21,210 nt of DNA from JAUWQU01 sp964564285 (GCA_964564285.1 CAZMBZ010000047.1:1-21210), one strand, 5' to 3'. Numbered from the stretch's first letter, positions 1 through 8,123 are shown. The notes: generated from the letters alone by a model not told the origin. Numbers and translations are program-made.

Positions 1-760
1 TGGGGCCTGAACCGATCACGAAGAACACGCAATCGAAGTTCCTCGCCGCCAGTTCGGCGAAGCATCGCAGTACGGCGTCGAAGGCGTGGAAATCTTCCAG
101 CGGCCCGCCCGCGACCACCGCCATGCTGTTGCCGCGTTCCTGAAAACACGTGGCGTGGCGGACGTGGTATACGCCAGGCCGAAACAGGCGGATCCGCCGC
201 TTGTCCATGCCGGACCCGGCCAGGGCGTCGGCTATGGGCTGTGACGCGGGCAGGAGCATATCCGCGCCGGCGGCGCTGTCGCAAAGCCGCCTGGCGTCTG
301 CAAGGTCGAAGCCGCCGACGATGTATGGCAGGTTCTGGTCGGCTGCGACGCGACATGCCAAATCGGCGGCAGAGGCGTCAACGGCGTGAATAAGGTCGGC
401 CTTCCAGCGGCGAACGTTTTCTCCGATGCGTTCAATCGACGCCCGGCTATAGCCCAGCAACCCCCGGCAAGGGCATGGAATTGTCTCGCAGGGAGCGCCC
501 AGCGGAGGCTCGTCGTCGCCGGCAATCTGGCACAGGACGGTCAACTCGACGAACTCGTCCATTAGCCCGACCGCCAGTGGCTGAAGCATGCGGGCGTAAC
601 GGCTGAAGCTCTCTGGCCCGACGGCCCAGGCAACGCGGGCCGGCGCAATGGGCAAGGCCACCTCCGGCTCCGGAACCGGAACCGGCACCGGCACCGGCAC
701 CGGCACCGGCTCGTCGGCGCGGTCTTGCGCGTCTTGGATAAGACTATCGCTCATGGACAT
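1..760 (-). CDS. Glycosyltransferase, GT-B (family 4-like), partial at the left edge
   Basis: This reading frame runs from ATG at 760 (a second in-frame ATG is at 754) off the left edge, giving about 253 codons without a stop. After a low-complexity Pro-Val stretch the protein has the look of the N-terminal Rossmann half of a GT-B glycosyltransferase. There is an early GPESFSRYARMLQPLAVGL segment, then DLIHAVDASAADLACRVA, LPYIVGGFDLADA and ADMLLPASQPIADAL, and RLFRPGVYHVRHATCF at the interdomain linker. The second domain begins with AVVAGGPLEDFHAFDAVLRCFAELA and FFVIGSGP, as in family 4 enzymes. The likely role is transfer of a sugar from a nucleotide-sugar donor in cell-surface polysaccharide or glycan synthesis. 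The donor-binding C-terminal motif (EX7E) lies outside the window, so the substrate cannot be named. It is divergent from the hydrolase gene at 918. Only a weak purine-rich ribosome site is visible. Confidence 0.7.
   Translation of the reverse strand, partial: MSMSDSLIQDAQDRADEPVPVPVPVPVPVPEPEVALPIAPARVAWAVGPESFSRYARMLQPLAVGLMDEFVELTVLCQIAGDDEPPLGAPCETIPCPCRGLLGYSRASIERIGENVRRWKADLIHAVDASAADLACRVAADQNLPYIVGGFDLADARRLCDSAAGADMLLPASQPIADALAGSGMDKRRIRLFRPGVYHVRHATCFQERGNSMAVVAGGPLEDFHAFDAVLRCFAELAARNFDCVFFVIGSGP
662..712 (-). repeat. Hexanucleotide microsatellite coding for a (Pro-Val)n tract
   Basis: The plus strand shows four ggcacc units followed leftward by two ggaacc variants. In the minus-strand glycosyltransferase frame these encode EPVPVPVPVPVPVPEPEV near residues 17-33. 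The tract sits between the start codon and the first folded domain and is probably a flexible or extended N-terminal linker. Its length may vary by replication slippage in units of two residues without breaking the frame. Confidence 0.85.
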
Positions 761-917
761 ATTCTACTCGCCCGGCACGATACTGGAAAGAGTCAGTCTC
801 GGCCGGTACGATGCGGGGGACCTTCACGTGCGACCTTCGCATCGGCCAGGCGCCCGACGATCGGGCAGGCAATAAGGACGTCAAGCAGACGAATTCCGAC
901 AGGACAAGGGAAAGATC

Positions 918-1820
918 ATGCTCGCTTACGGAACCTGGTTGGCGTTGCTCATCCTGGCCGGCACAGCCCTGGCCGCGACGCCGCAAGCCAACATAAACGA
1001 CGTGCCGCCGGACCTGACCGTCCCGCCGGTGACCAATGACAAGCCCGCTCCCGGCAAGCGAGTCCGGCAGGTCGCCGATGAGTACAAGGGCACGCAGGTC
1101 CATCACAGCCTGTACCTGCCGACGGACTGGAAACAAGGCGACACCTACCCCGTGATCGTCGAGTACGCGGGCAACGGCCCGTACAAGAGCCGCCACGGCG
1201 ACATAAGCGCCGGCACAGTGAACGGCAGCAGCCTCGGCTACGGTGTCAGCGGCGGGCGGGGATTCATCTGGGTCTGCATGCCCTATGTAAGCGCGGACCG
1301 CAAGAACAACCAGACTCAATGGTGGGGTGATGCCAACGCCACGGCCGAGTACTGCAAGACGGTCGTTCCACGCATCTGCCGCGATTACGGCGGCGACCCA
1401 TCAGCCGTGTTCATCGCCGGTTTCTCGCGGGGGGCGATCGCCTGCAATTACATCGGGCTCCGCGACGACGATATCGCCGCGTTCTGGCGAGGCTTCATTT
1501 GCCACAGCCATTACGACGGCGTCCGCCGATGGGGATACGCCGACAGCGACCGCAAGTCCGCAGCCAAGCGCCTCAAACGACTCAACGGCAGGCCGCAGTT
1601 CATCTCGCACGAAAACTCCGTTGACCAGACGCGCCAATATCTGAAGCAAACCTGCCCGGCCGGAAATTTCACCTTCCTGCCACTGCCCTTTAGCAATCAC
1701 ACCGACAAATGGCTGCTTCGCGACATTCCCCAGCGCAAGCAGCTTCGGCAATGGGTGGCAGAAGTCCTGCGAACCAGGCCCGACAAAGACGAAGAAACCA
1801 AAACAAAACGAAAACAGTGA
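918..1820 (+). CDS. Secreted alpha/beta hydrolase (esterase-like)
   Basis: This is a 300-residue protein with an N-terminal signal peptide (hydrophobic residues 4-19, AlaAla-Thr around 19-21), so it acts outside the cytoplasm. The start at 918 follows a purine-rich GGGAAAG. The core shows an alpha/beta hydrolase fold: a strand at YPVIVEYAGNG (77-87), the nucleophile elbow GFSRG with Ser170 (168-172), and a probable catalytic His261 in SNHTDKW (259-265). The acid residue is not certain. The segment WWGDANATAEYCKTVVPRI (135-152) followed by YGGDP resembles PHB-depolymerase or feruloyl-esterase type hydrolases, where this region leads into the serine strand. The C-terminus is lysine-rich (TKTKRKQ). 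Substrate unknown; an ester or acyl bond in plant or microbial polysaccharide is plausible but inferred. It stands alone between a divergent glycosyltransferase and a flavoprotein. Confidence 0.75.
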   Translation: MLAYGTWLALLILAGTALAATPQANINDVPPDLTVPPVTNDKPAPGKRVRQVADEYKGTQVHHSLYLPTDWKQGDTYPVIVEYAGNGPYKSRHGDISAGTVNGSSLGYGVSGGRGFIWVCMPYVSADRKNNQTQWWGDANATAEYCKTVVPRICRDYGGDPSAVFIAGFSRGAIACNYIGLRDDDIAAFWRGFICHSHYDGVRRWGYADSDRKSAAKRLKRLNGRPQFISHENSVDQTRQYLKQTCPAGNFTFLPLPFSNHTDKWLLRDIPQRKQLRQWVAEVLRTRPDKDEETKTKRKQ

Positions 1821-2002
1821 CGAATCAGTCGCATGCTTCCGGATTCCGCATTCCGTGCCACCGGCCCATTGCACATATTCGCCGAGATGCATGGTTTTTA
1901 CTTCTCGCGGGAGTATCTTCTCACTAAGATCGACGCTTTGCAGTCTGGGGCCGACTTGCCCATGGTGGAGTGGAGTTCGGCGTACGGGCAGGAGTCTTGT
2001 AA
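1821..2002. other. Intergenic spacer with a possible repeat remnant
   Basis: No gene is visible. The stretch around 1833-1870 contains gcatgcttccgg and gtgccaccggccca. These resemble pieces of the termini of the repeat element found at 3387-3543 (ccggaagcatgccaccggcc), but scrambled. I regard it as a possible decayed copy only. The right end carries the ribosome site of the next gene. Confidence 0.3.
1990..1995 (+). promoter_or_regulatory. Ribosome binding site fixing a GTG start
   Basis: AGGAGT lies 7 nt before a GTG at 2003. This supports GTG as the start of the flavoprotein. No ATG gives a complete FAD-binding motif, because the GGGPSG loop begins only nine residues in. Confidence 0.7.
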
Positions 2003-3364
2003 GTGAAATCATATGATGTTGTCATAATCGGTGGCGGTCCGTCCGGCATCGTGACTGCCGTTACAACCCGCAAGCAGCACCCCGAAAAAAAGGTTCTGAT
2101 GATTACGGAATTCGCCAAGGGCGTCGTGCCTTGCGGCATTCCGTACGTGTTCCACAAGCTCGGCGACATCGCGAAGAATCTCATGGGCCCCAAGCCATTC
2201 GTGGACGCCGGCGGCGAGGTAATGGTAGGCCGGGCCGAGAAAATCGACACCGAGAAGCGGACCGTGTCCGTATCCAACGGCGAGACGATCGGTTTCGACA
2301 GGCTTGTCCTGGCGACCGGTTCGAGGCCGCTCGTACCGACCTTCATTCCCGGACACCATTTCACCGAAGGCATCGGCTACGTGCCGAAATCTTACGACGG
2401 GGTTCTATCGCTCAAACAAAAAGTCCAGCAGGCCAAGAAGATCATCGTCCTCGGCTCGGGCTTCACCGCCGTCGAGATGGCCGAGCAGGTCGCACAGGAG
2501 CCCGGCAAGGAAGTCCACCTGGTCTATCGCGCCGAGCACTGCCTGCGGCGGTCGTTCGGTGTGGAGATAGCCGCGCTCGTGGATGAATCCATAGCCCAGG
2601 CGGGCGTGGTCATGCACCCATCCAGCCAGATCACCGATATCGTCGGATCTGGATCGACCGCGACGGGTGTTCGTCTCGACGACGGGCAGACGCTGAACGC
2701 GGATCTCGTGATCGTCGCGATGGGGTATAAGCCCAACTCGCGACTCGCCGTCGAGGCCGGCCTGGACGTCAACGAACACAGCGCCATCGTGGTGGACAAC
2801 TACCTGCGAACCAGCGTGGAAGGCGTCTTTGCCGTGGGCGACTGCGCACAGTGCGTCGCGTTCATCACCGGGCGAAATACGCAGATCATGCTGGCCTCCA
2901 CCGGCGCTGCCGAGGCACGGGTTCTCGGACACAACCTCTACTCGATGCGGATCAAACGCAACTTCCCCGGCACGCTGTCGGTGTTCTCGACCGAACTGTC
3001 AGGCCGAAGCTTCGCCGCCGCCGGCGTGACTGTCGACCAGGCCCGCGACGCGGGAATCGCCTTCGTCGTCGGGCAGTTTCAGGACGTCGACCGCCACCCC
3101 GGATCGCTGCCGGACGTCTCGCCCATCGGCGCTCGAATATTCGTCTCGCCCGGAGACGGGCAGATCATCGGCGGGGAACTGTTCGGCTCGAAGTCCGTGG
3201 GCGAAATGATCAACACGCTTGCCCTTGCGATACAAAAGAACGTGACCGTCTACGAGTTGATATCTTTCCAACTGGGCACGCACCCGCTGCTGACCACCGC
3301 CCCGACGAAACCCATCCTCGTAAAGGCCGCCGAAAGCGCCATCGCACAAAACAGCCTTTGCTGA
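2003..3364 (+). CDS. FAD/NAD(P)-dependent disulfide oxidoreductase, CoA-disulfide reductase / NADH oxidase type
   Basis: This is a 453-residue flavoprotein. Residues 5-15 (DVVIIGGGPSG) bind FAD. Cys44 in VVPCGIPYVF matches the single redox cysteine of the CoA-disulfide reductase, NADH oxidase and NADH peroxidase branch. LVLATGSRP is at 101-109. IIVLGSGFTAVEMAEQ (147-162) is the NAD(P)H-binding fold. VFAVGDCAQ (275-283) is the second FAD contact. The C-terminal third (320-435), ending in GTHPLLTTAPTKP, is the dimerisation domain that completes the partner's active site. The length matches stand-alone members; there is no rhodanese or TusA extension. The enzyme should act in the cytoplasm on a low-molecular-weight disulfide, polysulfide or oxygen. 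The sequence does not decide which. It converges with the radical SAM gene across a hairpin-bearing repeat that may end both transcripts. Confidence 0.85.
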   Translation: MKSYDVVIIGGGPSGIVTAVTTRKQHPEKKVLMITEFAKGVVPCGIPYVFHKLGDIAKNLMGPKPFVDAGGEVMVGRAEKIDTEKRTVSVSNGETIGFDRLVLATGSRPLVPTFIPGHHFTEGIGYVPKSYDGVLSLKQKVQQAKKIIVLGSGFTAVEMAEQVAQEPGKEVHLVYRAEHCLRRSFGVEIAALVDESIAQAGVVMHPSSQITDIVGSGSTATGVRLDDGQTLNADLVIVAMGYKPNSRLAVEAGLDVNEHSAIVVDNYLRTSVEGVFAVGDCAQCVAFITGRNTQIMLASTGAAEARVLGHNLYSMRIKRNFPGTLSVFSTELSGRSFAAAGVTVDQARDAGIAFVVGQFQDVDRHPGSLPDVSPIGARIFVSPGDGQIIGGELFGSKSVGEMINTLALAIQKNVTVYELISFQLGTHPLLTTAPTKPILVKAAESAIAQNSLC

Positions 3365-3386
3365 TATCGTAAAAACAGACGCCCTT

Positions 3387-3543
3387 GGTGGCATGGTCCC
3401 ACAGTCCTCGGAAGTGGGACCATGCCTCCGGACGCTGTTGCCGGAAGCATGCTCCAAGTGCGATCTTGGCAGCACAAGACCCCAGTGGACCCACAAGCGT
3501 CGATGGCACCCCAGAGGCCCGAATCGGCCGGAAGCATGCCACC
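3387..3543. repeat. MITE-like palindromic repeat element, copy 1
   Basis: This 157-bp non-coding element has terminal inverted repeats GGTGGCATG (3387-3395) and CATGCCACC (3535-3543). Near its left end is a perfect 13-bp stem, GGCATGGTCCCAC with GTGGGACCATGCC, and an 11-nt loop (3390-3426). A second copy in the same orientation lies at 4664-4853. Shared internal blocks include ttgccggaagcatgctccaa and cgatcttggcagcacaagac. It encodes no transposase. It lies between the convergent flavoprotein and radical SAM genes, where the strong hairpin could act in transcription termination. Confidence 0.8.
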
Positions 3544-3570
3544 GGCCGATCATACTTGCCCCACTGGCTG

Positions 3571-4626
3571 TTAAAGTGTGTCCAGCGTCAGCGGCACAGT
3601 TGAGCCATCGCCACGGCGCAGGGCCGTAAAGCCCGCTTCGTACAGCATCTTCCGGGCTCCCGCCATGTCCAGGCCGCGATGGCCTGAGGTCTCGGCGGCT
3701 GTATCCCGGGGGTTCGCGCCCGTCTCCGCATATACCACGTTGGCTCCGGAGGTCAACCCGATCAGGTTGGGTTCATGCACGGCGATGTTGTCGGTGCTAG
3801 GGCAGGCCAGCGACACCAGGGACACGACCGCCACGATCTGCGCCAGACGCAGTTCCGATATCTGCCCGTGCTTGGCCAACGGGGAATTGGGAAGGTAAAC
3901 GCGGCGCATCGCCGCATGCTGGAAGCACCCGAACTCCACACCCAGCAGGAGCTGGTCCACAAGCTCCTCGGGCGCATGCTCAGGCCCGATCGGTTCGCAG
4001 CAATAGTAGAAGTCCATGCCGGCCTCGCGGATGACGCGGCACGTCTGCTTGCGATCCTCCGGATCAAGGTCGCTGTCAACGCCCTCTCGAAGGCGGCACA
4101 CGTGATAGGCCCCATTGACCCCGACTTCGCGAAGCTCGTCCGCCTGGGCACGGTCGAAGTCCCCAATGTTGACGACGATCTGGGTCTGCGAAGGAATGGA
4201 CCGGCGGACCTCCCCCACGACGCCCAACAAGCGGTCGAGTTCAAACTCGTGCATGGTCATTAGGAACAGCGCATAGAGATCGCCGCCGGATGCGAAGCCC
4301 TTCGCCCGTTCGAGAATCTCCTCGGTCGTCAGGCGCGTCTCCGGGAATTGCGTATGGTCTTTGCCAAAGACGCAGAAACGGCAATTGGCCGGACATGCGA
4401 AGGTCTCTATGCCGATCTGGCCCAGAAGGATCGCCTCGTTGTTGAACCGCTTGCGGGAGACCGCATCACCCACGGCGCGGATTATGCCCGCTTCCACGGA
4501 CGCCTCCGGCAGCGAGAGCATGTAGACGCAATCATCTCGGGACGGCGCGGCTTCGTTCAGGGCAGCAGCGAGGATGTCGTGAAGTCGTGCGGGGATCACA
4601 GCGTTGTTCGTCTTTCCATCAAGCAT
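3571..4626 (-). CDS. Radical SAM enzyme, BioB/HydE/PylB-like
   Basis: The product is 351 residues. The cluster motif CPANCRFC (Cys78, Cys82, Cys85) is the CX3CX2C that binds the 4Fe-4S cluster used to cleave S-adenosylmethionine. The rest follows the TIM-barrel order of the biotin synthase clan: GGDLYALFLMTMHEFELDRLL, IVVNIGDF, a substrate-side strand at AYHVCRLREGVDSDLDPEDR, FYYCCEPIGPEHAPEELVDQL, and a C-terminal BATS-like end with NVVYAETGANPRDTAAET. True BioB has CNYCPQ-like residues after the motif and Cys/Asn/Arg ligands for a second 2Fe-2S cluster. Here CRFCVFG replaces this, so I do not call it bioB. Candidates are a methylornithine-synthase- or HydE-like enzyme, or an uncharacterised paralogue. 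No neighbour belongs to biotin, pyrrolysine or hydrogenase pathways. Direct repeat elements flank it on both sides. Confidence 0.75.
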   Translation of the reverse strand: MLDGKTNNAVIPARLHDILAAALNEAAPSRDDCVYMLSLPEASVEAGIIRAVGDAVSRKRFNNEAILLGQIGIETFACPANCRFCVFGKDHTQFPETRLTTEEILERAKGFASGGDLYALFLMTMHEFELDRLLGVVGEVRRSIPSQTQIVVNIGDFDRAQADELREVGVNGAYHVCRLREGVDSDLDPEDRKQTCRVIREAGMDFYYCCEPIGPEHAPEELVDQLLLGVEFGCFQHAAMRRVYLPNSPLAKHGQISELRLAQIVAVVSLVSLACPSTDNIAVHEPNLIGLTSGANVVYAETGANPRDTAAETSGHRGLDMAGARKMLYEAGFTALRRGDGSTVPLTLDTL

Positions 4627-4663
4627 GTCAAAGGCTCCATGTCAGATTGTTGGCCAATGGGCT

Positions 4664-4853
4664 GGTGGCATGGTCCCAAAGTCCTTGGAAGTGGTGCCAT
4701 GCTTCCGGGCGCTGTTGCCGGAAGCATGCTCCAAGTGCGATCTTGGCAGCACAAGACCACCGTGTACCCACAAGCGTCGATGGAACATGCTTCCGCAAAC
4801 GGCCGCGGAAACATGGCACCGCAGAGGCCCGAGTCGGCCGAACACACGCCACC
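4664..4853. repeat. MITE-like palindromic repeat element, copy 2
   Basis: This is a 190-bp relative of the element at 3387-3543, in the same orientation. It begins GGTGGCATGG and ends with an altered terminal repeat (cacgccacc at 4845-4853). It matches copy 1 over most of its length. The left hairpin is less perfect here, and there is an extra segment of about 30 bp around 4782-4812 with its own short palindrome (ttccgc...gcggaa). It sits 37 bp upstream of the radical SAM start codon, between that gene and ftsK, so any promoter for the radical SAM gene lies in or beside it. Confidence 0.75.
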
Positions 4854-4869
4854 GATCTGAGAAAGCCGT

Positions 4870-7497
4870 TTACACGCTCGTCGGTTCGCCGTTCAGGGCT
4901 GATGCGCCGGACTGGTCGGCGGCTATTGAGTTCTGCATTTCGTGCCAGTCTTCGAGCGTGATGAGGCACTCGCGAGCCTGCGACCCCTTGTAGTCGCCCA
5001 GCAGGCCTGATTCTGCCATCTGGTCGATTATCCTGCTGGCCCGGCTGTAGCCTACCGAGAGACGTCGCTGGAGCAGTGACACGCTGCCTCGCTGGCTTGT
5101 CAGGACGATCTCGACGCCCTTGTCGAACAATTGGTCGCGATCGCCGCCGTCTGCCCCACCGGATGGGCGGGCGTTCAGCTTGGTCAGCTCGTTGTTGTAG
5201 GTCGGCGGGCCGTTCTTTTCCTTGATCTCCTCGACGATGGAGTAGATCTCCGAATCGTCGACGTACGTGCCCTGGGCTCTCGCCAGAGAACTGCTGCCGG
5301 GACGAAGGAAGAGCATGTCCCCCTGCCCCAGGAGCACCTCGGCACCGTTCTGGTCCAGGACGATGCGGCTTTCCTGGCGGCTCGCGACGCGGAAGCTCAC
5401 GCGGCAGGGCATGTTGGACTTGATAAGCCCGGTGACCACGTTGGCGCTAGGCCTCTGCGTGGCGAGGATCAGGTGGATGCCCACCGCGCGGGCCTTCTGG
5501 GCAATGCGGATAACGTGCTCTTCGACTTCCTTGCTGGACGTCATAATGAGGTCCGCAAGTTCGTCGATGATGATCACGTAGTATGGCATGCTCGTCGGCG
5601 TGCTGAGTTTGTCCTCATCGGTCTCGGCGCCGAAACGCTTGTATATCTGTTCGGGCGTGAGCTTGTTGAAGGATGCGAGGTTCTTCACGCCGGCTTCCTT
5701 GAGCACCTCGTATCGCTCGTCCATCTTCGTGGCCGCCCACTCGAGGATCTCCTCGGCCTTGTGCATATCGTTGACGATCGGGCACAGCAGGTGCGGGATC
5801 TGCTCGAAGGCGGCCATCTCGACCATCTTCGGGTCCACGAGGATCAGCCTGACCTCCTCGGGACTTCGCGTCATGAGGATTGCCATGATGATCGAGTTTA
5901 TGCACACACTCTTGCCCGAGCCCGTCGTGCCGGCGATGAGCATATGCGGCATGCGGGCGAGGTCCTCGACAATCGGGTCACCGCTGGCGTCCTTGCCGAA
6001 GTACAGCGGCAGTTTCATTCGCCTCTCGGCCTCCGGGGCGAGCGTCATCAACTCGCTGATGCGGACGATTTCCTTCTCGATGTTCGGCACCTCGATGCCG
6101 ATGGTGTCTCGCCCGGGCAGCGGGCTTACGATCCGCACGCCGGGCACGGCCAGCGTGCGGGCGATGTCGTTGCAGAGGTTGGCGACCTGGGAAACCTTCA
6201 CACCCGGCGCCAGCGAAAGCTCGAACATGGTGATGACCGGCCCGGTCTGGTAGCCCTCGACCTGGGCGGCCACGTTGAAGTCGTTGAGCGTCTGCTGGAG
6301 GATGCCCCTTCGCTGCTGGGCGACAAGCTCCTGGCCCTCGTTGTAACCGGTGTGCGGGACCTCGAGCAGCTTCGTAGATGGCAGGTCGTAGGACTTGTCA
6401 TTGTCGGAGGCCTTGCCGCCGGCGGGACGGGCTGCCTTCGCGGAGCGGGCGGGCTTGGCGGGCGCGACTCGCGCGGCAGGTTTCGGTACGGGAGGCCTGG
6501 CGGCAGGAGGCCTGGCCACGGGAGGCACAATCTTGGCGGGCGTCATCTTGACCGCGCCGGTCGCCGCCGCAGCCGCCGCAGCCGAGGCTGGCGAAACACC
6601 AACGACGCCCTGCGCCTGATCGCTCGGGGCCTTGGACTTGTCGCCCAGGAACAGACGGACAAGCCAGTTTCGGGATTTGACCTGCGGCACCGCCTTAGGC
6701 GCCCGCGAAGCGACAACGGGCACGGGCTTGACAGGCTTGACAGGCTTGACAGGCTTGACCGGCTTTATCGCGGCCGGGCGGGCATGGGGCCTCGCAGCAG
6801 CGCCGGACCCGCGACCCATGGCATCCACTCTGGGCCGACCCAGTCGCAATACCTCCGCCAGGCCCGTCAGGTGCGGGCGATTGTCCCAAGCCTTCTTGCC
6901 CAGCGACGGCAGGCGCAACACCAGGCTGTCGGCCGTGAGCATCAGGCCGATCGCCAAGCATATCATAACGATGATCCAACCGCCCGTGGCGGCGAATCGT
7001 GACAGGAGAACTTCGCCGACGGCGATTCCCAGAATGCCCGCAGAGCTGGTCAGCGGATCATCCGCCGCAGCCGGGTTTGTCATGTATATCGCCGAGCTGC
7101 TGGCCGCGACCAGCACCGCCACGCCGATAACCCGCCAGGGCAGGTCTCGCACACGTCCGCCGAACGCCATGATGAACGCCGCGATCGTCACGAACAGCAG
7201 GGCCATGTACGCCCCGCCGCCGAACCAGTAGAGAAGCCAGTTCGCCACGTGCGCCCCGACGACGCCGGCGGCGTTGTCAACGGGCGACTTCGCCGGGACC
7301 ATCGCCGTCGATGGCGGGTCGGTCGGCGAGTAGCTCAGCAGGCTGATCCACGAAACCGCGGCAGCTCCGACCAGTATCAAGACCACGCAGTATCGCAGAA
7401 ACCGCCTGCCTCGCCCTTCGGGCTGCTCGCTGACCGGCGCCTTGGCGCCCTTGCCTGTCCTGCCGCTATTTCGCTGCTTGGTTGCCATCCGTTGCAC
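4870..7497 (-). CDS. ftsK: FtsK/SpoIIIE-type DNA translocase
   Basis: This septum-anchored motor pumps chromosomal DNA and resolves dimers at division. The N-terminal part (about 34-185) has four or so hydrophobic membrane segments. Residues 220-365 form a Pro/Ala/Lys-rich linker with a (Lys-Pro-Val)n run at 245-259. The motor starts near 370. Walker A is GTTGSGKS (523-530) and Walker B is IIIDELADL (642-650), followed by HLILATQRPSANVVTGLIK (675-693), a family signature. The C-terminal gamma winged helix (about 787-850, GSVSLLQRRLSVGYSRASRI) recognises polar chromosome sequences. The 875-residue length is typical. The frame opens at GTG 7497, but ATG at 7488 (MATKQRN...) is an equally good start; neither has a strong ribosome site. 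It follows coaB and dut on the same strand, separated from dut by a hairpin repeat. Confidence 0.95.
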   Translation of the reverse strand: MQRMATKQRNSGRTGKGAKAPVSEQPEGRGRRFLRYCVVLILVGAAAVSWISLLSYSPTDPPSTAMVPAKSPVDNAAGVVGAHVANWLLYWFGGGAYMALLFVTIAAFIMAFGGRVRDLPWRVIGVAVLVAASSSAIYMTNPAAADDPLTSSAGILGIAVGEVLLSRFAATGGWIIVMICLAIGLMLTADSLVLRLPSLGKKAWDNRPHLTGLAEVLRLGRPRVDAMGRGSGAAARPHARPAAIKPVKPVKPVKPVKPVPVVASRAPKAVPQVKSRNWLVRLFLGDKSKAPSDQAQGVVGVSPASAAAAAAATGAVKMTPAKIVPPVARPPAARPPVPKPAARVAPAKPARSAKAARPAGGKASDNDKSYDLPSTKLLEVPHTGYNEGQELVAQQRRGILQQTLNDFNVAAQVEGYQTGPVITMFELSLAPGVKVSQVANLCNDIARTLAVPGVRIVSPLPGRDTIGIEVPNIEKEIVRISELMTLAPEAERRMKLPLYFGKDASGDPIVEDLARMPHMLIAGTTGSGKSVCINSIIMAILMTRSPEEVRLILVDPKMVEMAAFEQIPHLLCPIVNDMHKAEEILEWAATKMDERYEVLKEAGVKNLASFNKLTPEQIYKRFGAETDEDKLSTPTSMPYYVIIIDELADLIMTSSKEVEEHVIRIAQKARAVGIHLILATQRPSANVVTGLIKSNMPCRVSFRVASRQESRIVLDQNGAEVLLGQGDMLFLRPGSSSLARAQGTYVDDSEIYSIVEEIKEKNGPPTYNNELTKLNARPSGGADGGDRDQLFDKGVEIVLTSQRGSVSLLQRRLSVGYSRASRIIDQMAESGLLGDYKGSQARECLITLEDWHEMQNSIAADQSGASALNGEPTSV
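6722..6763 (-). repeat. 9-bp minisatellite in the ftsK linker
   Basis: About five tandem copies of aggcttgac are seen on the plus strand, encoding repeated Lys-Pro-Val on the minus strand at residues 245-259 of the translocase. The repeat keeps frame, so copy number can change linker length between the membrane and motor domains. Confidence 0.85.
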
Positions 7498-7511
7498 ACC
7501 ATTTCTTTCGT

Positions 7512-7558
7512 GGCACGGGCATCCTGCCCGTGATCAGCGCCGGGCTCTCGCCCGTGCC
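7512..7558. repeat. Palindromic intergenic repeat (GGCACGGGC family)
   Basis: GGCACGGGC (7512-7520) and GCCCGTGCC (7550-7558) form a perfect 9-bp outer stem. CACGGGCA and TGCCCGTG (7514-7532) form a competing 8-bp hairpin with a 3-nt loop. The layout matches the larger element at 14267-14401. It lies in the 67-bp gap between dut and ftsK, in the transcript if both are co-transcribed. It may attenuate or protect mRNA ends; this is inference. Confidence 0.7.
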
Positions 7559-7564
7559 GCGCCC

Positions 7565-8017
7565 TCAAACTCCCGTATGTCCGAAACCGCCCTCGCCGCG
7601 GGTCGTCTCGTCCAACTCCTCGACGAACTGCGTCTCGGCCCGCGTTACCGGGGCGATCACCATCTGCGCCACACGCATCCCGCGCTCGACCGTGAAGGCC
7701 TCGCCGCCGACATTGGCCAAGATCACGCATACCTCGCCGCGATAGTCCGCATCAATCGTGCCTGGCGAGTTGGGAAGCACAATCCCGTACTTGAGCGCCA
7801 ACCCGCTGCGAGGCCGCATCTGCGCCTCGTAGCCGACCGGCACGGCCATGTAAAACCCGCACGGTATCAGCTTCACGTCGCCCGGGGCGATTGTCACATC
7901 AGCCTCGCAGGCCGCGCATACGTCCATGCCCGAGGCATGCTCGGACATGTATCGCGGCGGATCAATATCCGCACAACCAGCCTTTCGACGTATCCGTATT
8001 GTTATCGGACTTACCAT
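7565..8017 (-). CDS. dut: dUTP diphosphatase
   Basis: The product hydrolyses dUTP to dUMP and pyrophosphate, keeping uracil out of DNA and feeding thymidylate synthesis; the family acts as a cytoplasmic homotrimer. All five family motifs are present in 150 residues: GMDVCA (30-35), PRSGLA (69-74), GTIDADYRGEV (86-96, with the uracil-pocket strand and catalytic Asp), RGMRVAQMV (112-120) and the flexible C-terminal P-loop-like RGEGGFGHTG (140-149). The start at 8017 is fixed by GGAGAG (8024-8029 on the minus strand), about 6 nt upstream. The length is normal. It lies 106 bp downstream of coaB on the same strand and 67 bp ahead of ftsK, a plausible housekeeping transcription unit. Confidence 0.95.
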   Translation of the reverse strand: MVSPITIRIRRKAGCADIDPPRYMSEHASGMDVCAACEADVTIAPGDVKLIPCGFYMAVPVGYEAQMRPRSGLALKYGIVLPNSPGTIDADYRGEVCVILANVGGEAFTVERGMRVAQMVIAPVTRAETQFVEELDETTRGEGGFGHTGV

Positions 8018-8123
8018 TCAATTCTCTCCAGCCCATCCCGGGAAGAAGGTCTTAGCTCTTAGGGAGTGGGAAAAAGTCATAGTCATAGGGCGACAAAATC
8101 AAGACCCGGCTAGCGGCTACCGC

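Noticed and set aside
3571..4626. Annotation as biotin synthase bioB
   Set aside because: The residues following the cluster motif differ from biotin synthase, I cannot see the full set of second-cluster ligands, and no other biotin gene is near. I kept the broader clan-level call.
3387..4853. Composite insertion sequence or transposon
   Set aside because: The flanking elements contain no transposase, and I could not identify a target-site duplication by eye. They are listed only as repeats.
5131..7002. 623-codon open frame on the plus strand opposite ftsK
   Set aside because: It is antisense to a well-supported ftsK with all its motifs. Its composition (Asp/Gly/Arg/His-rich) is typical of the complementary frame of GC-rich genes, and it has no domain motif.
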